Of a stretch of DNA of 64,000 nt, positions 7,880-17,032 are shown in pieces (position 1 is the first letter of the stretch; every line of letters begins with the position of its first letter). The notes beneath the pieces are model-generated. The model did not search any database. It was given only the letters and a program-made list of their open reading frames with translations, and was not told where the DNA came from. A program made the translations under genes and the position numbers. The stretch comes from Syntrophaceae bacterium (lineage in GTDB: Bacteria; Desulfobacterota; Syntrophia; Syntrophales; Smithellaceae), in contig JAFGLS010000195.1 of the NCBI GenBank assembly GCA_016927935.1, positions 1 through 64,000 on the forward strand, written 5' to 3'.

Positions 7880-9175
7880 TCACTCTCGTACCTTGCTGCG
7901 CACAAGAATAGAATTGACGTGAGCGTAAAGTCCTTCCATCCGGGCAAAGTGGGCAGCATGTTTGCTCAATTTTTTAAAGGCTTCCCAGGAAAAAGAAAGA
8001 ACGCTCATACGTTTATAGAAATCATAAACCCCCAAAGGAGATGAAAAACGAGCCGTACCTCCCGTGGGCAAAATGTGATTTGTACCGGCCAGATAATCTC
8101 CCAATACCTCCGGCGTATAAGAGCCGAGGAAAACGGCTCCGGCGTTCCTGACCCTGTCCAAAATTTTCTTCGGATTCCTCACTATTAATTCTAGATGCTC
8201 AGGCGCGAAGAGATTGGCAATATCAACGGCCTCATTAACATTTTTTGTAATAATTATAGCGCAATACCTGGCGAGAGATTTTTCTATTATTTTTTTTCTA
8301 GGTGAAGTTTTAATTTGCCGGTAAATTTCCTTCAATACATCATTGGCCCGACTTTCCGATGGCGTTAAAAAAATCGCCGCTGCCATTTCATCGTGCTCAG
8401 CCTGCGCCAGCATATCCGCCGCCACAAAACGAGCGTCTGCCGTATTATCGGCAATTACCACTACTTCACTCGGTCCTGCAATCATATCAATATCAACCTG
8501 ACCGAAAACAAGTTTCTTCGATGCGGTAACGTAAGCATTACCAGGCCCTACTATCTTATCTACGCGGGGAATGGTCTTTGTTCCGTAAGCAAGTGCTGCT
8601 ATTGCCTGGGCGCCGCCGATTTTGAATATGCGTTTTACCCCACCTACCTCGGCAGCCGAGGCAACCAGAGGATTCAACTTGCCTTCCTTTGCCGGACTGA
8701 CGAGAATAATTTCTTTCACCCCGGCAATGCGCGCCGGAATCGCCGCCATTAGTATTGTCGAGGGATAGGACGCCTTCCCCCCGGGAGCGTAAATACCTAC
8801 TCTACGAAGGGGCAATAAACGCTGTCCCAATTCCACGCCTTTTCCCTCTTTCATTCTATAGCCATGAGCGATTTGACGGCGATGGTAATCTTCAATGCGC
8901 CGCGCTGCCAATTGGATAACTTTCAGATCCTCCGGTTTGATCTGTTCCAGAGCCTTCTTTTTTTCCGAGGACGTTACTTCCGCAGAGGATGCAGTTAATT
9001 TATATCCGTCAAACATCTTCGTGTATTTAAACAAAGCCTTGTCGCCTTCCGCAGCGACACCACTCACAATCGTCGCCACAGATGACCAAATTGAGGAAGA
9101 ATAGGAGCTGCCTCTCTGACGCAATTCCCGGAAAAATTTTTCAAATTCGTCCGCGTTAGATTTTATTATCTTCAT
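7880..9175 (-). CDS. hisD: Histidinol dehydrogenase
   Basis: A 431-residue enzyme that performs the last two oxidations of histidine synthesis (L-histidinol to L-histidine, NAD- and Zn-dependent). The core is complete: RVGIYAPGGKASYPSTILM, KIVGPGNAYVTASKK, IAGPSEVVVIAD, the catalytic/zinc QAEHDE segment and FAPEHLEL. Its ATG overlaps the murA stop codon by one base (TAATG), so the two are translationally coupled. No other his gene lies in the window, and the gene ends the minus-strand rho-rpmE-prfA-prmC-murA-hisD run. Confidence 0.95.
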   Translation of the reverse strand: MKIIKSNADEFEKFFRELRQRGSSYSSSIWSSVATIVSGVAAEGDKALFKYTKMFDGYKLTASSAEVTSSEKKKALEQIKPEDLKVIQLAARRIEDYHRRQIAHGYRMKEGKGVELGQRLLPLRRVGIYAPGGKASYPSTILMAAIPARIAGVKEIILVSPAKEGKLNPLVASAAEVGGVKRIFKIGGAQAIAALAYGTKTIPRVDKIVGPGNAYVTASKKLVFGQVDIDMIAGPSEVVVIADNTADARFVAADMLAQAEHDEMAAAIFLTPSESRANDVLKEIYRQIKTSPRKKIIEKSLARYCAIIITKNVNEAVDIANLFAPEHLELIVRNPKKILDRVRNAGAVFLGSYTPEVLGDYLAGTNHILPTGGTARFSSPLGVYDFYKRMSVLSFSWEAFKKLSKHAAHFARMEGLYAHVNSILVRSKVRE

Positions 9176-10422
9176 TATTTTATCCTCTTTATATCCGCTC
9201 CGAGGGCGGAAATTTTCTTTTCTATCGTCTGATAACCACGATCAATATGATAAACTCGGGAAATTTCGGTTGTGCCTGCAGCAACCAGAGCAGCTAAAAC
9301 CAAGGAAGCCGACGCCCGCAAATCAGTAGCCATTGTCTGCGCCCCGCGCAGTTTGGGCACGCCACGGACAACCGCGTTGCTGCCCTGAATGACAATATCG
9401 GCTCCCATGCGCAATAACTCGCTGACATGCATAAATCTGTTTTCAAAAACTGTTTCGGAAATCACACTCAAGCCGCTGCCGATACTCATGTAAGCCATCA
9501 TCTGCGCCTGCAAGTCAGTGGGAAATCCCGGGTAAGGCATAGTCTTTATGTCAACACTGTTAATCTTTTTGCCGGAAGACACCTTCAGACCGTTTTTAAT
9601 CGGCTGAATCTTCATACCTGTATCCCGCAGTTTATTAATCAGGGCTTCCAGATGATGAGGATTACAGCCCATAATATTTATTTCTCCTTGCGTCATGCCC
9701 ACGGCAATCATAAAGGTTCCTGCTTCGATGCGGTCGGGAATAATGGAAGCTTCCACCGGCTTTAGAGAAGTGACTCCTTCAATCGTTATCACGTCTGTTC
9801 CAGCTCCCCTGATTTTCGCGCCCATACCCTTTAAAACATTCGCCAGGTTGACAACTTCCGGCTCTCGAGCGGCATTATTCAGAACTGTAGTGCCGTGTGC
9901 CAGAGTCGCCGCCATCATTATATTTTCCGTGCCGGTGACGGTGGGCAAATCAAAATAAATTTCCGCCCCTTTTAATTTTTTGGCTTTAGCCTCAATATAG
10001 CCGCTTTTAAGTTCAATATGTGCGCCCATATCTTCCAACGCCTTAAGATGAAGATTAACCGGTCGCGCGCCGATGGCGCAGCCTCCGGGAAGAGACACGC
10101 GCGCCCTTCCTGCACGGGCAACTAACGGCCCCAAAACCAAGATTGATGCCCTCATTGTTTTTACGAGATCATAGTAAGCAGTATAATTTACTATTTTATC
10201 AACACTTATTTTGACTGTTTCTTCCCCCTCAATATGAGCTCCCATGCTTTTCAGAATTTTTTTTATGGTTTTAATATCAATCAAATCTGGAATATTATGA
10301 AACGTGTTGGTGCCTGCCGTTAACAATGCCGATGTCAGAACCGGTAACGCCGCGTTCTTCGCACCGCTTATCTGAACATTGCCGTGAAGAGGCCTACCCC
10401 CATTAATAACAATCTTATCCAA
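9175..10422 (-). CDS. murA: UDP-N-acetylglucosamine 1-carboxyvinyltransferase
   Basis: A 415-residue MurA that transfers enolpyruvate from PEP to UDP-GlcNAc, the first committed step of peptidoglycan synthesis in the cytosol. The N-terminal [22 protein letters not shown] and the active-site loop [14 protein letters not shown] are present. The Cys in this loop is the residue attacked by fosfomycin, so a sensitive-type enzyme is expected. It begins directly after the prmC stop and overlaps hisD at its end. The prfA-prmC-murA-his neighbourhood is seen in several bacterial lineages. Confidence 0.96.
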   Translation of the reverse strand: MDKIVINGGRPLHGNVQISGAKNAALPVLTSALLTAGTNTFHNIPDLIDIKTIKKILKSMGAHIEGEETVKISVDKIVNYTAYYDLVKTMRASILVLGPLVARAGRARVSLPGGCAIGARPVNLHLKALEDMGAHIELKSGYIEAKAKKLKGAEIYFDLPTVTGTENIMMAATLAHGTTVLNNAAREPEVVNLANVLKGMGAKIRGAGTDVITIEGVTSLKPVEASIIPDRIEAGTFMIAVGMTQGEINIMGCNPHHLEALINKLRDTGMKIQPIKNGLKVSSGKKINSVDIKTMPYPGFPTDLQAQMMAYMSIGSGLSVISETVFENRFMHVSELLRMGADIVIQGSNAVVRGVPKLRGAQTMATDLRASASLVLAALVAAGTTEISRVYHIDRGYQTIEKKISALGADIKRIK

Positions 10423-11277
10423 TTACTTTCTCCTTGCTTTCATTACGCGCGGCAGTCCGGAATAATCCCTGCGCATTTTCATACTGTCATAAAATCCGGA
10501 TTCTTCCATAAGTCGGCGAACTGTTTTTTCCTGTTTAGCGCCAATTTCCAACAAAAGCCAACCATTTTTTTTCAAATAACCGGGCGCCTGATATATTAAT
10601 TTTTCACAAAATTCAGTGCCATTTTTGCCGGATAAAAGAGCAACCGCCGGCTCATAATCCTTCACTCCGGCAGGTAATTTTTTATATTCGTTCTCCGACA
10701 TATATGGCGGATTACAGGCAATCACATCAAAAATACCTTCTACCGGTTCAAATAAATCACCACGTCGAAAATCAATCACATTCTCCAATTTCAATGCACG
10801 AACATTTTTTTTCGCCAGGGTAAGAGCGGCGGCGGAAATATCCGTTGCCACAATCCGGGCAAGAGCAATTTCTCTAGCCAGGGCTATAGCTATCGCTCCG
10901 CTGCCCGTGCCTACATCTAAAATTTTTTTTATCTCCGCTGAATTTGTTTTACTGCAAACGTCCAAAGCTTCTTCAACAATAATCTCCGTATCCGGACGGG
11001 GAATCAAAACATCTTTGTTTACTTCCAGCGTCATTGTCCAGAAATCTTTGCGACCTGTAAGATAAGCCACCGGTTCCCAACGTAATCTCCGGTTAATAAG
11101 AGCTCTAAATTGGGCAAGCTGTCTTTTACTTATAGTCATATCTGTATTTTTAAAAAATTCTAGGCGCTCACATTTCAGGCAAAAAGCCAATAAAACTTCC
11201 GCATCGAGCCGGGCGGAAGGAATTCCGGCAGTTTCAAAAGAGTTGGCCGCATTATGAAGAATATCGTGAACAATCAT
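10423..11277 (-). CDS. prmC: Peptide chain release factor N5-glutamine methyltransferase
   Basis: PrmC methylates the Gln of the GGQ motif in release factors, using SAM. The SAM-binding LDVGTGSGAIAIALARE, the substrate-binding NPPY (ACNPPYMSENEYKKL) and an N-terminal helical domain are visible. The ORF track opens at 11388, but homologues start near MIVHDILHNAANSFE. I therefore choose the ATG at 11277, giving 284 residues. Its usual partner prfA lies upstream on the same strand, separated here by a plus-strand gene. Confidence 0.93.
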   Translation of the reverse strand: MIVHDILHNAANSFETAGIPSARLDAEVLLAFCLKCERLEFFKNTDMTISKRQLAQFRALINRRLRWEPVAYLTGRKDFWTMTLEVNKDVLIPRPDTEIIVEEALDVCSKTNSAEIKKILDVGTGSGAIAIALAREIALARIVATDISAAALTLAKKNVRALKLENVIDFRRGDLFEPVEGIFDVIACNPPYMSENEYKKLPAGVKDYEPAVALLSGKNGTEFCEKLIYQAPGYLKKNGWLLLEIGAKQEKTVRRLMEESGFYDSMKMRRDYSGLPRVMKARRK

Positions 11278-11430
11278 GATTTTCCAAGCTACGATCTTTA
11301 TCGGCAGCGCCGTCCGGCGGATGCTGGGCACAATAGAATTTTGATATAAGGGTTGTTGAAAAATAAAGTGTTGCAAAAAAAATGTCAAGTGTTTATAAAG
11401 CCAAAGCGTTAATATTTTAAAAGAATTGAC

Positions 11431-11943
11431 TTGGCGGAGGAAACTGTGAGACCAGGGGCGAGTCTTGAAGAACGGTTCGATGGCTGGTTTGTTAGGCCGA
11501 TTGAAAAACTAAAGGAACTGCCGGAAGGAGACGGAGGTTTTCTGGCTCTTTCCGCCGCTCTCTTCCTCTGTGAAAGATATTATCGTGCGTTGACAGACAC
11601 TCTCGACGGAAAAAAAGACGATGAAACATTTAAAACAGCGGCGGCAAAAGATTTAGGACTTAACCTAGAAGATTTTAATTGTTTCTGGATTGTTTATCGC
11701 AACGGGATACAGCATCAGGGAACGCCAATAAAGAAATATATCGATAAAAAAAATCAAGTAAAGTACTTCTTTCACATTGACGATGAATTCAGCGGAATCC
11801 CTGAAATACACAAAATAAACGCTTACAAACGCGAAATCAGACTAAGCGTCTGGAAGTTCGCCGACCTTATCATCAGCAAGTTTAGAACGAACCCTGAGGT
11901 TTTTAAAAAGGCAATTTCCAACACTTTCCCTGAAGTAAAATAA
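11431..11943 (+). CDS. Unknown protein with a HEPN-like RX4H motif
   Basis: A 170-residue ORF with a TTG start (GTG at 11446 is an alternative), on the opposite strand between prfA and prmC. It is predicted mostly helical. FLALSAALFLCERYYRALT and FNCFWIVYRNGIQHQGTP are the distinctive segments. R90-N-G-I-Q-H95 fits the RX4-6H motif of HEPN ribonucleases and the helix-turn context looks right, but the match is short. No nucleotidyltransferase antitoxin partner lies next to it. It breaks an otherwise co-directional operon, which suggests insertion. Function unknown; HEPN membership is a hypothesis. Confidence 0.6.
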   Translation: MAEETVRPGASLEERFDGWFVRPIEKLKELPEGDGGFLALSAALFLCERYYRALTDTLDGKKDDETFKTAAAKDLGLNLEDFNCFWIVYRNGIQHQGTPIKKYIDKKNQVKYFFHIDDEFSGIPEIHKINAYKREIRLSVWKFADLIISKFRTNPEVFKKAISNTFPEVK

Positions 11944-11975
11944 AACTAAAAATTTACTTTACATACTTAGAATCT

Positions 11976-13043
11976 TTATTTTAAAGACTCGGCCTGATAA
12001 TGAGCCGCCAAGGCGTCAACCACAGCGCCGATATTGCCGTTTAAAAAATTGTCCAGATCATAACGGGTAAGATTGATGCGATGATCCGTTATTCTTCCCT
12101 GGGGGAAATTATAGGTACGGATGCGCTCGGAACGGTCTCCACTGCCCACCTGATTTTTGCGCGACTGCGCCTGCTCGGCATTTTGCCTTTGCACCTCGGC
12201 ATCCAGCAGCCTGGCGCGTAATACTTTCATTGCCTTGTTCTTATTCTTAAGCTGCGATTTTTCATCCTGACAGGTTACAACCAAGCCTGTCGGCAAATGA
12301 GTTATCCGGACGGCTGAATCAGTCGTATTGACGCTCTGTCCGCCGTGACCGGTGGACCGATATACATCAATCCGCAAATCATTCGGATCAATATTTACCT
12401 CGACCTCTTCCGCCTCCGGCATAATGGCCACGGTGACCGCCGAAGTATGAATGCGTCCCTGTGCTTCCGTAACCGGAACGCGCTGAACACGGTGCACGCC
12501 GCTTTCATATTTCAGGCGGCTGTATATCCCGCTGCCTTCAATTTGAGCGATTATTTCCTTGAATCCGCCGACACCGCCGGCAGGCGAACTGCTGACAACC
12601 TCCACATGCCAGCCCTGAGATTCCGCGTAGCGCGCGTACATGCGAAATAACTCCCCGGCAAAAAGTCCCGCTTCATCTCCCCCTGTACCTGCTCTAATTT
12701 CCAGAAAAACGTTTTTGTCATCGTTCGGATCTTTCGGCAAAAGCAATATTTTTAACTTATCTTCCTGCTTGGTTTGCTTTTGCTTTAGTTGCGGCATTTC
12801 ATCTTTAACAATTACTTTCAGTTCCTCATCGCCATCCGCCAAAACACCCTTATACTCTTCTATCTGATTTCTGACTTTATTATACTCACGGATATTTTCC
12901 ACCAGCTCTCTTAAATCGGCATGTTCCTTGGCGAATTTCTGATACATGCCCTGTTTGGAAATAACTTTAGGGTCACTGAGTTTCTCTTCCAGTTCCCGAT
13001 ACCGGATTTCAATATCGCGAAGTTTATCAAGTATAATATCCAT
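11976..13043 (-). CDS. prfA: Peptide chain release factor 1
   Basis: A 355-residue class I release factor recognising UAA and UAG stop codons. It has the catalytic GGQ ([25 protein letters not shown]), the N-terminal coiled-coil domain, [18 protein letters not shown], and the C-terminal [18 protein letters not shown]. Length matches the family. The start at 13043 gives the usual beginning [22 protein letters not shown]. It is followed on the minus strand by the plus-strand HEPN-like gene and then prmC. Confidence 0.96.
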   Translation of the reverse strand: MDIILDKLRDIEIRYRELEEKLSDPKVISKQGMYQKFAKEHADLRELVENIREYNKVRNQIEEYKGVLADGDEELKVIVKDEMPQLKQKQTKQEDKLKILLLPKDPNDDKNVFLEIRAGTGGDEAGLFAGELFRMYARYAESQGWHVEVVSSSPAGGVGGFKEIIAQIEGSGIYSRLKYESGVHRVQRVPVTEAQGRIHTSAVTVAIMPEAEEVEVNIDPNDLRIDVYRSTGHGGQSVNTTDSAVRITHLPTGLVVTCQDEKSQLKNKNKAMKVLRARLLDAEVQRQNAEQAQSRKNQVGSGDRSERIRTYNFPQGRITDHRINLTRYDLDNFLNGNIGAVVDALAAHYQAESLK

Positions 13044-13313
13044 AATTATCTCGTTTAATTAAATACTGTAATGTTTTAGTAATTTTAAAGACACTTTTTA
13101 TAAGTTTACTTCTTCAGAGGAAGAACACCTATAAATGGTGACGCCGGGCGGCATTGAAAAATATTTCTGACTGTGAAAGGAAATTACGGACAAAAAGACT
13201 TGTTAGGGTTTTTGAAAAACAAAAGCAATTGAATATATTGTGTTTTACATAAAAAAAATAATTTTTCTTCATTAAAATATCTTTCAATGTAATGTTTTTA
13301 TTGAAATTATTTA

Positions 13314-13565
13314 TTATTTTTTAGTTGTCTTCTTGGCCACTGTTTTTTTGACAGGTGCGGCTTTCGCTTGGGCTTCGTACTTTCTCTTGAATCTTTCAAC
13401 GCGGCCCGCTGTGTCAATGATTTTTTGCTTACCCGTCATAAAGGGATGGCAACTGGAACAAATTTCCGTCTTAATATCTTTTTTTGTCGATCTCGTATGA
13501 ATAACATTGCCACAAACGCAGGTAATTGTTGTTTCCCTGTATTCCGGATGAATTCCTTCTTTCAT
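13314..13565 (-). CDS. rpmE: 50S ribosomal protein L31
   Basis: L31 of the zinc-binding type: [48 protein letters not shown], with a CxC...CxxC cysteine set. The ORF track opens at 13640, but the GGAGGAAGAAAGAAGAA stretch and family alignment put the start at 13565 (83 residues). A basic, Ala/Lys-rich tail ([13 protein letters not shown]) extends beyond the usual end. It lies between rho and prfA on the same strand. Confidence 0.93.
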   Translation of the reverse strand: MKEGIHPEYRETTITCVCGNVIHTRSTKKDIKTEICSSCHPFMTGKQKIIDTAGRVERFKRKYEAQAKAAPVKKTVAKKTTKK

Positions 13566-13697
13566 TTCTTCTTTCTTCCTCCCTGAAATATATACACGGT
13601 TAATTATTAATGTTTTTTGCTTTTTAAAAAGTGTCCGCACCCTTTACAATATATGCGGCAAAAACTCAAGCAAAAACAAAAAGTGACTTTTTTATGC

Positions 13698-14945
13698 TTA
13701 GGTGTTCATTGAATCTAAAAATTCCTGATTAGTTTCCGTTTTTTTGATTTTGCCAACGATAAATTCCATGGCGTCAACCGGATTCATTTCCTGCAGCAAT
13801 CTGCGCAGTATCCAGACCCGATTGAGGTTGTTTTTAGGAATCAGCAGTTCTTCCTTTCTGGTACCGGAACGGATTAAATCAAAAGCGGGGAAGATTCTGC
13901 GATCAGCGATACGGCGGTCCAGATGCAGTTCCATATTACCCGTTCCCTTGAATTCTTCAAAAATTACTTCATCCATGCGGCTCCCCGTGTCAATCAAAGC
14001 AGTGGAAATAATCGTCAAGCTACCGCCGTTTTCTATATTCCTAGCCGCTCCGAAGAAACGCTTCGGTTTATGCAAAGCATTGGAATCAACCCCACCGGAA
14101 AGAACCTTACCGCTGGGCGGAACAACGGTATTATAAGCCCTTGCCAGACGAGTGATACTGTCGAGTAGAATAACAACATCCTTTTTGTGTTCGACAAGGC
14201 GTTTCGCCTTTTCAATTACCATTTCCGCTACCTGAACATGGCATGTTGCCGGTTCATCAAATGTTGACGAGATAACTTCACCGGAAACACTGCGCTGCAT
14301 ATCAGTGACTTCCTCCGGACGTTCATCAATCAAAAGCACCATTAAAACAACCTCGGGATGATTGGCAGAAATGCTGTGGGCAATATCCTGCAGAAGAACC
14401 GTTTTACCGGCTCGCGGCGGAGAAACAATCAGCGCGCGCTGCCCCTTGCCGATAGGAGCAAATAAGTCCAGTGTCCTGGTGGAGTAATTTTTGGGATCAT
14501 GTTCCAAATTTAACTTTTCCAAAGGATAAAGAGGTGTCAGGTTGTCAAACAGGATTTTGTCTCGTGCCTGCTCGGGGCTTTCCGTATTTACGTTATCAAC
14601 TTTTAAAAGAGCAAAATATTTTTCCCCTTCCTTCGGTGGTCGGACTTCACCGGAAACGGTATCTCCGGTTTTTAAATTAAATCTCCTGATTTGCGAAGGA
14701 GAAATATAAATATCATCCGGACTGGGCAGGTAGTTATAATCAACTGCCCGTAAAAAACCAAATCCGTCGGGCAGAATTTCCAGCACTCCCGAACCGGAAA
14801 TAACGCCGTTTTGTTCTGCCTGTGTCTGTAAGATAGCAAAAATTAACTCCTGACGGCGCATTCCAGCGGCTCCGGGAACATCCAGTTTTTTGCCCAAATC
14901 ATTTAATTCACTGATGGGCAATCGTTTAATGTCTTCAATGTTCAT
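13698..14945 (-). CDS. rho: Transcription termination factor Rho
   Basis: A 415-residue hexameric RNA helicase that ends transcription of untranslated RNA. It has an N-terminal Rho-N domain ([21 protein letters not shown]...), the cold-shock-like RNA-binding domain ([17 protein letters not shown]), and the ATPase core with Walker [15 protein letters not shown] and [18 protein letters not shown]. It heads the rho-rpmE-prfA run. The leader upstream is about 200 nt and contains a perfect 8-bp hairpin, possibly regulatory. Confidence 0.97.
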   Translation of the reverse strand: MNIEDIKRLPISELNDLGKKLDVPGAAGMRRQELIFAILQTQAEQNGVISGSGVLEILPDGFGFLRAVDYNYLPSPDDIYISPSQIRRFNLKTGDTVSGEVRPPKEGEKYFALLKVDNVNTESPEQARDKILFDNLTPLYPLEKLNLEHDPKNYSTRTLDLFAPIGKGQRALIVSPPRAGKTVLLQDIAHSISANHPEVVLMVLLIDERPEEVTDMQRSVSGEVISSTFDEPATCHVQVAEMVIEKAKRLVEHKKDVVILLDSITRLARAYNTVVPPSGKVLSGGVDSNALHKPKRFFGAARNIENGGSLTIISTALIDTGSRMDEVIFEEFKGTGNMELHLDRRIADRRIFPAFDLIRSGTRKEELLIPKNNLNRVWILRRLLQEMNPVDAMEFIVGKIKKTETNQEFLDSMNT

Positions 14946-15118
14946 ACTATATTTCCTTGCATTAAATTATAATCAGATAACGTGAAATTATCCTGATATT
15001 AAATATTTTTCTTTATTTTAACCGCATTATTTTTGAAGAAACAAAATAAGATAGTTAAGATTTTTTAGTAATTACGGATTAAGTCTCGGCTTGTGTATTT
15101 GAATATTTGAATCGCTCC

Positions 15119-15144
15119 AAAGGGCAGGACCTAACTTGCCCTTT
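15119..15144. promoter_or_regulatory. Perfect 8-bp hairpin in the rho leader
   Basis: AAAGGGCA and TGCCCTTT pair perfectly around a 10-nt loop. On the minus strand it would fall at the 5' end of the predicted rho transcript. There is no T-run on the minus strand, so it is not a plain terminator of the LPS cluster. On the plus strand it is followed by CTTGTTGT. The rest of 14946-15251 is AT-rich and holds no ORF that I can support. Confidence 0.45.
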
Positions 15145-15157
15145 CTTGTTGTACATT

Positions 15158-15184
15158 TTTATATCATTATAATTTAGCTGTCAA
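15158..15184 (-). promoter_or_regulatory. Candidate sigma-70 promoter of rho
   Basis: On the minus strand TTGACA (15184-15179) is followed after 15 nt by TATAAA (15163-15158). The spacing is short but the hexamers are good. A start near 15150 would leave a leader of about 205 nt before rho. Confidence 0.4.
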
Positions 15185-15251
15185 GAAAATTTATTTTATC
15201 GGTAAAAACACCTACCCTGCCGGATATAAATGCCGAATTTAGCTTCTCTTG

Positions 15252-15422
15252 TCAGGAAATTTTCTTGGCTTCATCCACAAGCATTACTGGAACATTATTT
15301 TTTACTTCATAGAATAGTTTACACCGATCGCAAATGATACCATTTAACTTTTCATCATAGCGAATCTTCCCGCGACACTGGGGACAGATAAGAATTTCCA
15401 AAAGGTTTTTATTTAAAGTCAT
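15252..15422 (-). CDS. Trm112/YcaR-family small zinc-ribbon protein
   Basis: Too short for the ORF track: 56 residues, MTLNKNLLEILICPQCRGKIRY..., then CDRCKLFYEVKNNVPVMLVDEAKKIS. CPxC and CxxC form a zinc-ribbon pattern, and the IxNxxPVML ending is characteristic of the Trm112p/UPF0434 (YcaR) family. Its ATG directly follows the TAA of the heptosyltransferase gene (TAAATG), so it is the last gene of the LPS cluster and translationally coupled. In E. coli ycaR likewise sits next to lpxK and kdsB. The molecular role of the bacterial protein is not settled. Confidence 0.85.
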   Translation of the reverse strand: MTLNKNLLEILICPQCRGKIRYDEKLNGIICDRCKLFYEVKNNVPVMLVDEAKKIS

Positions 15423-16448
15423 TTACCCTTCCTCTATTTTCTTGACTTTGGTAAAAACCTGCTCGCACGAAATATCTTCCATACATTTTTTTGTCGGACA
15501 ACTCTTTAAAAAGCAGGGACTACAGTCAATTTTAGTCCTGATTATTTCATGACCGGAACCGTAGGGGCCTGTTCTTGCCGGATCCGTTGGTCCGAAAAGA
15601 GCAATAACCGGAGTCCCTACGGCTGCGGCTAAATGCATTGGACCGGAATCTGTGGTTATTACCAATCGCGCCTTTTTGTAAATGCAAGCGAGATTAAGCA
15701 ATGTTGTCATCCCACCCAAATTTATTCCTTCGGTCGTCATTAGTGAAGTTATGCTTTCAATTGGTTTTTTCTCGCTACCGGTAAAAATGACCTTCATCCT
15801 CATTTCATTGTTAATTAAGTCGGCTAAACAGGCAAATTTTTTATTATCCCATAGTTTTGTTTCCCATAAAGCAATAGGACTTATGGCGATAAACTTTTTT
15901 TCTTCTAAATTATATTTATGTATTAAATTTTTCGCCTCTTCCTCATCTTTCTTGTCAGGAGGAAGAACAAATTGTGCATTTTCTGTTTTTGCTCCCAGAT
16001 AACGCGGGAAATCCAGATACCGCTCAACCGCGTGTTTGTTCATATTTTCGGCAATTTTTTCATTTAAAAACAAGCCGCTTAATTCCTGCAACGAATCATA
16101 TCCCAGTTTCCTTTTTCCACCGGAAAAAAATACAATAACTGAACTTTTAAAGAGACCGTGAAAATCAATCACCAGGTCATAGCGGCGCTGTCGCAAGGTT
16201 CTTATAAAAGAAATTATCTCTCTGAGGGGTTGTTTTATTCTGCCGTTTCGGAAATCTCTGATCCAGCTCTTGCGTCGCGAAACTAAAACGGCATCCAGAA
16301 AAGGATGATTATTAACCAAATCCGCGGCATCTTCCTCCACAACCCATGTTATATGAGCGTCAGGATAAAGCCGGCGGAGTTCCGCAAGGGACGGCAGAGT
16401 ATGAATCACATCTCCTATCGCGCTCAATTTTACGATTAAAATATTCAT
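15423..16448 (-). CDS. waaC: Lipopolysaccharide heptosyltransferase I-like
   Basis: A 341-residue GT9-family glycosyltransferase, probably adding the first heptose to Kdo of the LPS inner core at the cytoplasmic face. It shows MNILIVKLSAIGDVIHTLPSLAELRR at the N-terminus and VITTDSGPMHLAAAVGTPVIALFGPTDPARTGPYG for ADP-heptose binding. It ends with the CSPCFLKSCP cysteine motif frequent in this family. The ATG overlaps the gmhB stop by 4 nt. Assignment as type I rather than II rests on KLSAIGDVIHTLP. Confidence 0.85.
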   Translation of the reverse strand: MNILIVKLSAIGDVIHTLPSLAELRRLYPDAHITWVVEEDAADLVNNHPFLDAVLVSRRKSWIRDFRNGRIKQPLREIISFIRTLRQRRYDLVIDFHGLFKSSVIVFFSGGKRKLGYDSLQELSGLFLNEKIAENMNKHAVERYLDFPRYLGAKTENAQFVLPPDKKDEEEAKNLIHKYNLEEKKFIAISPIALWETKLWDNKKFACLADLINNEMRMKVIFTGSEKKPIESITSLMTTEGINLGGMTTLLNLACIYKKARLVITTDSGPMHLAAAVGTPVIALFGPTDPARTGPYGSGHEIIRTKIDCSPCFLKSCPTKKCMEDISCEQVFTKVKKIEEG

Positions 16449-17032
16449 TTTCTACCTTTCAAAATCCATCTAACTGCTTCCAGGATATCAGCAGCAATAA
16501 AATCAGGTTTACTCTCCGCTGTTGCCATATCAGGGCCATCATCTTGCAGTAATTTGCTGCCATATCCTGTTTTTACCAAAATTCCCTTAACGCCTGCTTT
16601 TTTCGCCGCTTCCATATCGCGAAATCTGTCACCCACAAAGTAAGATTTTTTTAAGTTAATATTTAAATCCTGCGCTGCCTGAAGCAACATCCCCGGCGCC
16701 GGCTTGCGGCAGTCGCAAATCTGCCGATAAGGTTCTGCTCCTTCCGTCGGGTGATGCGGACAGTAGTAGAAACCATCTATATACGCTCCCTCCTGACTTA
16801 AGATTATCTTTAAACAATCATTTACTTTTTTCACAAATTCTTCCGTGAACAATCCTTTAGCCACACCGGCCTGATTGGAAATAACGACAGCCTTCATCCC
16901 GCTTTTATTTATCAATCTGATGGCCTGATAAGCAACGGGTATTACCGCCAGTTTCTCAAGGCTATCCACATAGCCGACTTCTTCATTAATCACTCCGTCT
17001 CTGTCCAGAAAAACTGCCGTATTTTTCTTCAT
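16445..17032 (-). CDS. gmhB: D-glycero-D-manno-heptose 1,7-bisphosphate 7-phosphatase
   Basis: A 195-residue HAD-superfamily phosphatase in the ADP-heptose pathway. It has the HAD nucleophile motif FLDRDGVINEE, VISNQAGVAKG (motif II), the GmhB zinc loop CPHHPTEGAEPYRQICDCRKP and the acidic motif FVGDRFRDMEAAKKAG. It lies between the two heptosyltransferase genes and overlaps both by 4 nt, so supply of the heptose donor and its transfer are made together. Other ADP-heptose genes (gmhA, hldE) are not in this window. Confidence 0.92.
   Translation of the reverse strand: MKKNTAVFLDRDGVINEEVGYVDSLEKLAVIPVAYQAIRLINKSGMKAVVISNQAGVAKGLFTEEFVKKVNDCLKIILSQEGAYIDGFYYCPHHPTEGAEPYRQICDCRKPAPGMLLQAAQDLNINLKKSYFVGDRFRDMEAAKKAGVKGILVKTGYGSKLLQDDGPDMATAESKPDFIAADILEAVRWILKGRK

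Noticed and set aside
13044-13313. Possible extra gene or RNA between prfA and rpmE
   Set aside because: The 270-nt gap is AT-rich with only a weak CTTC/GAAG hairpin. No ORF with a start signal and no recognisable RNA fold was seen.
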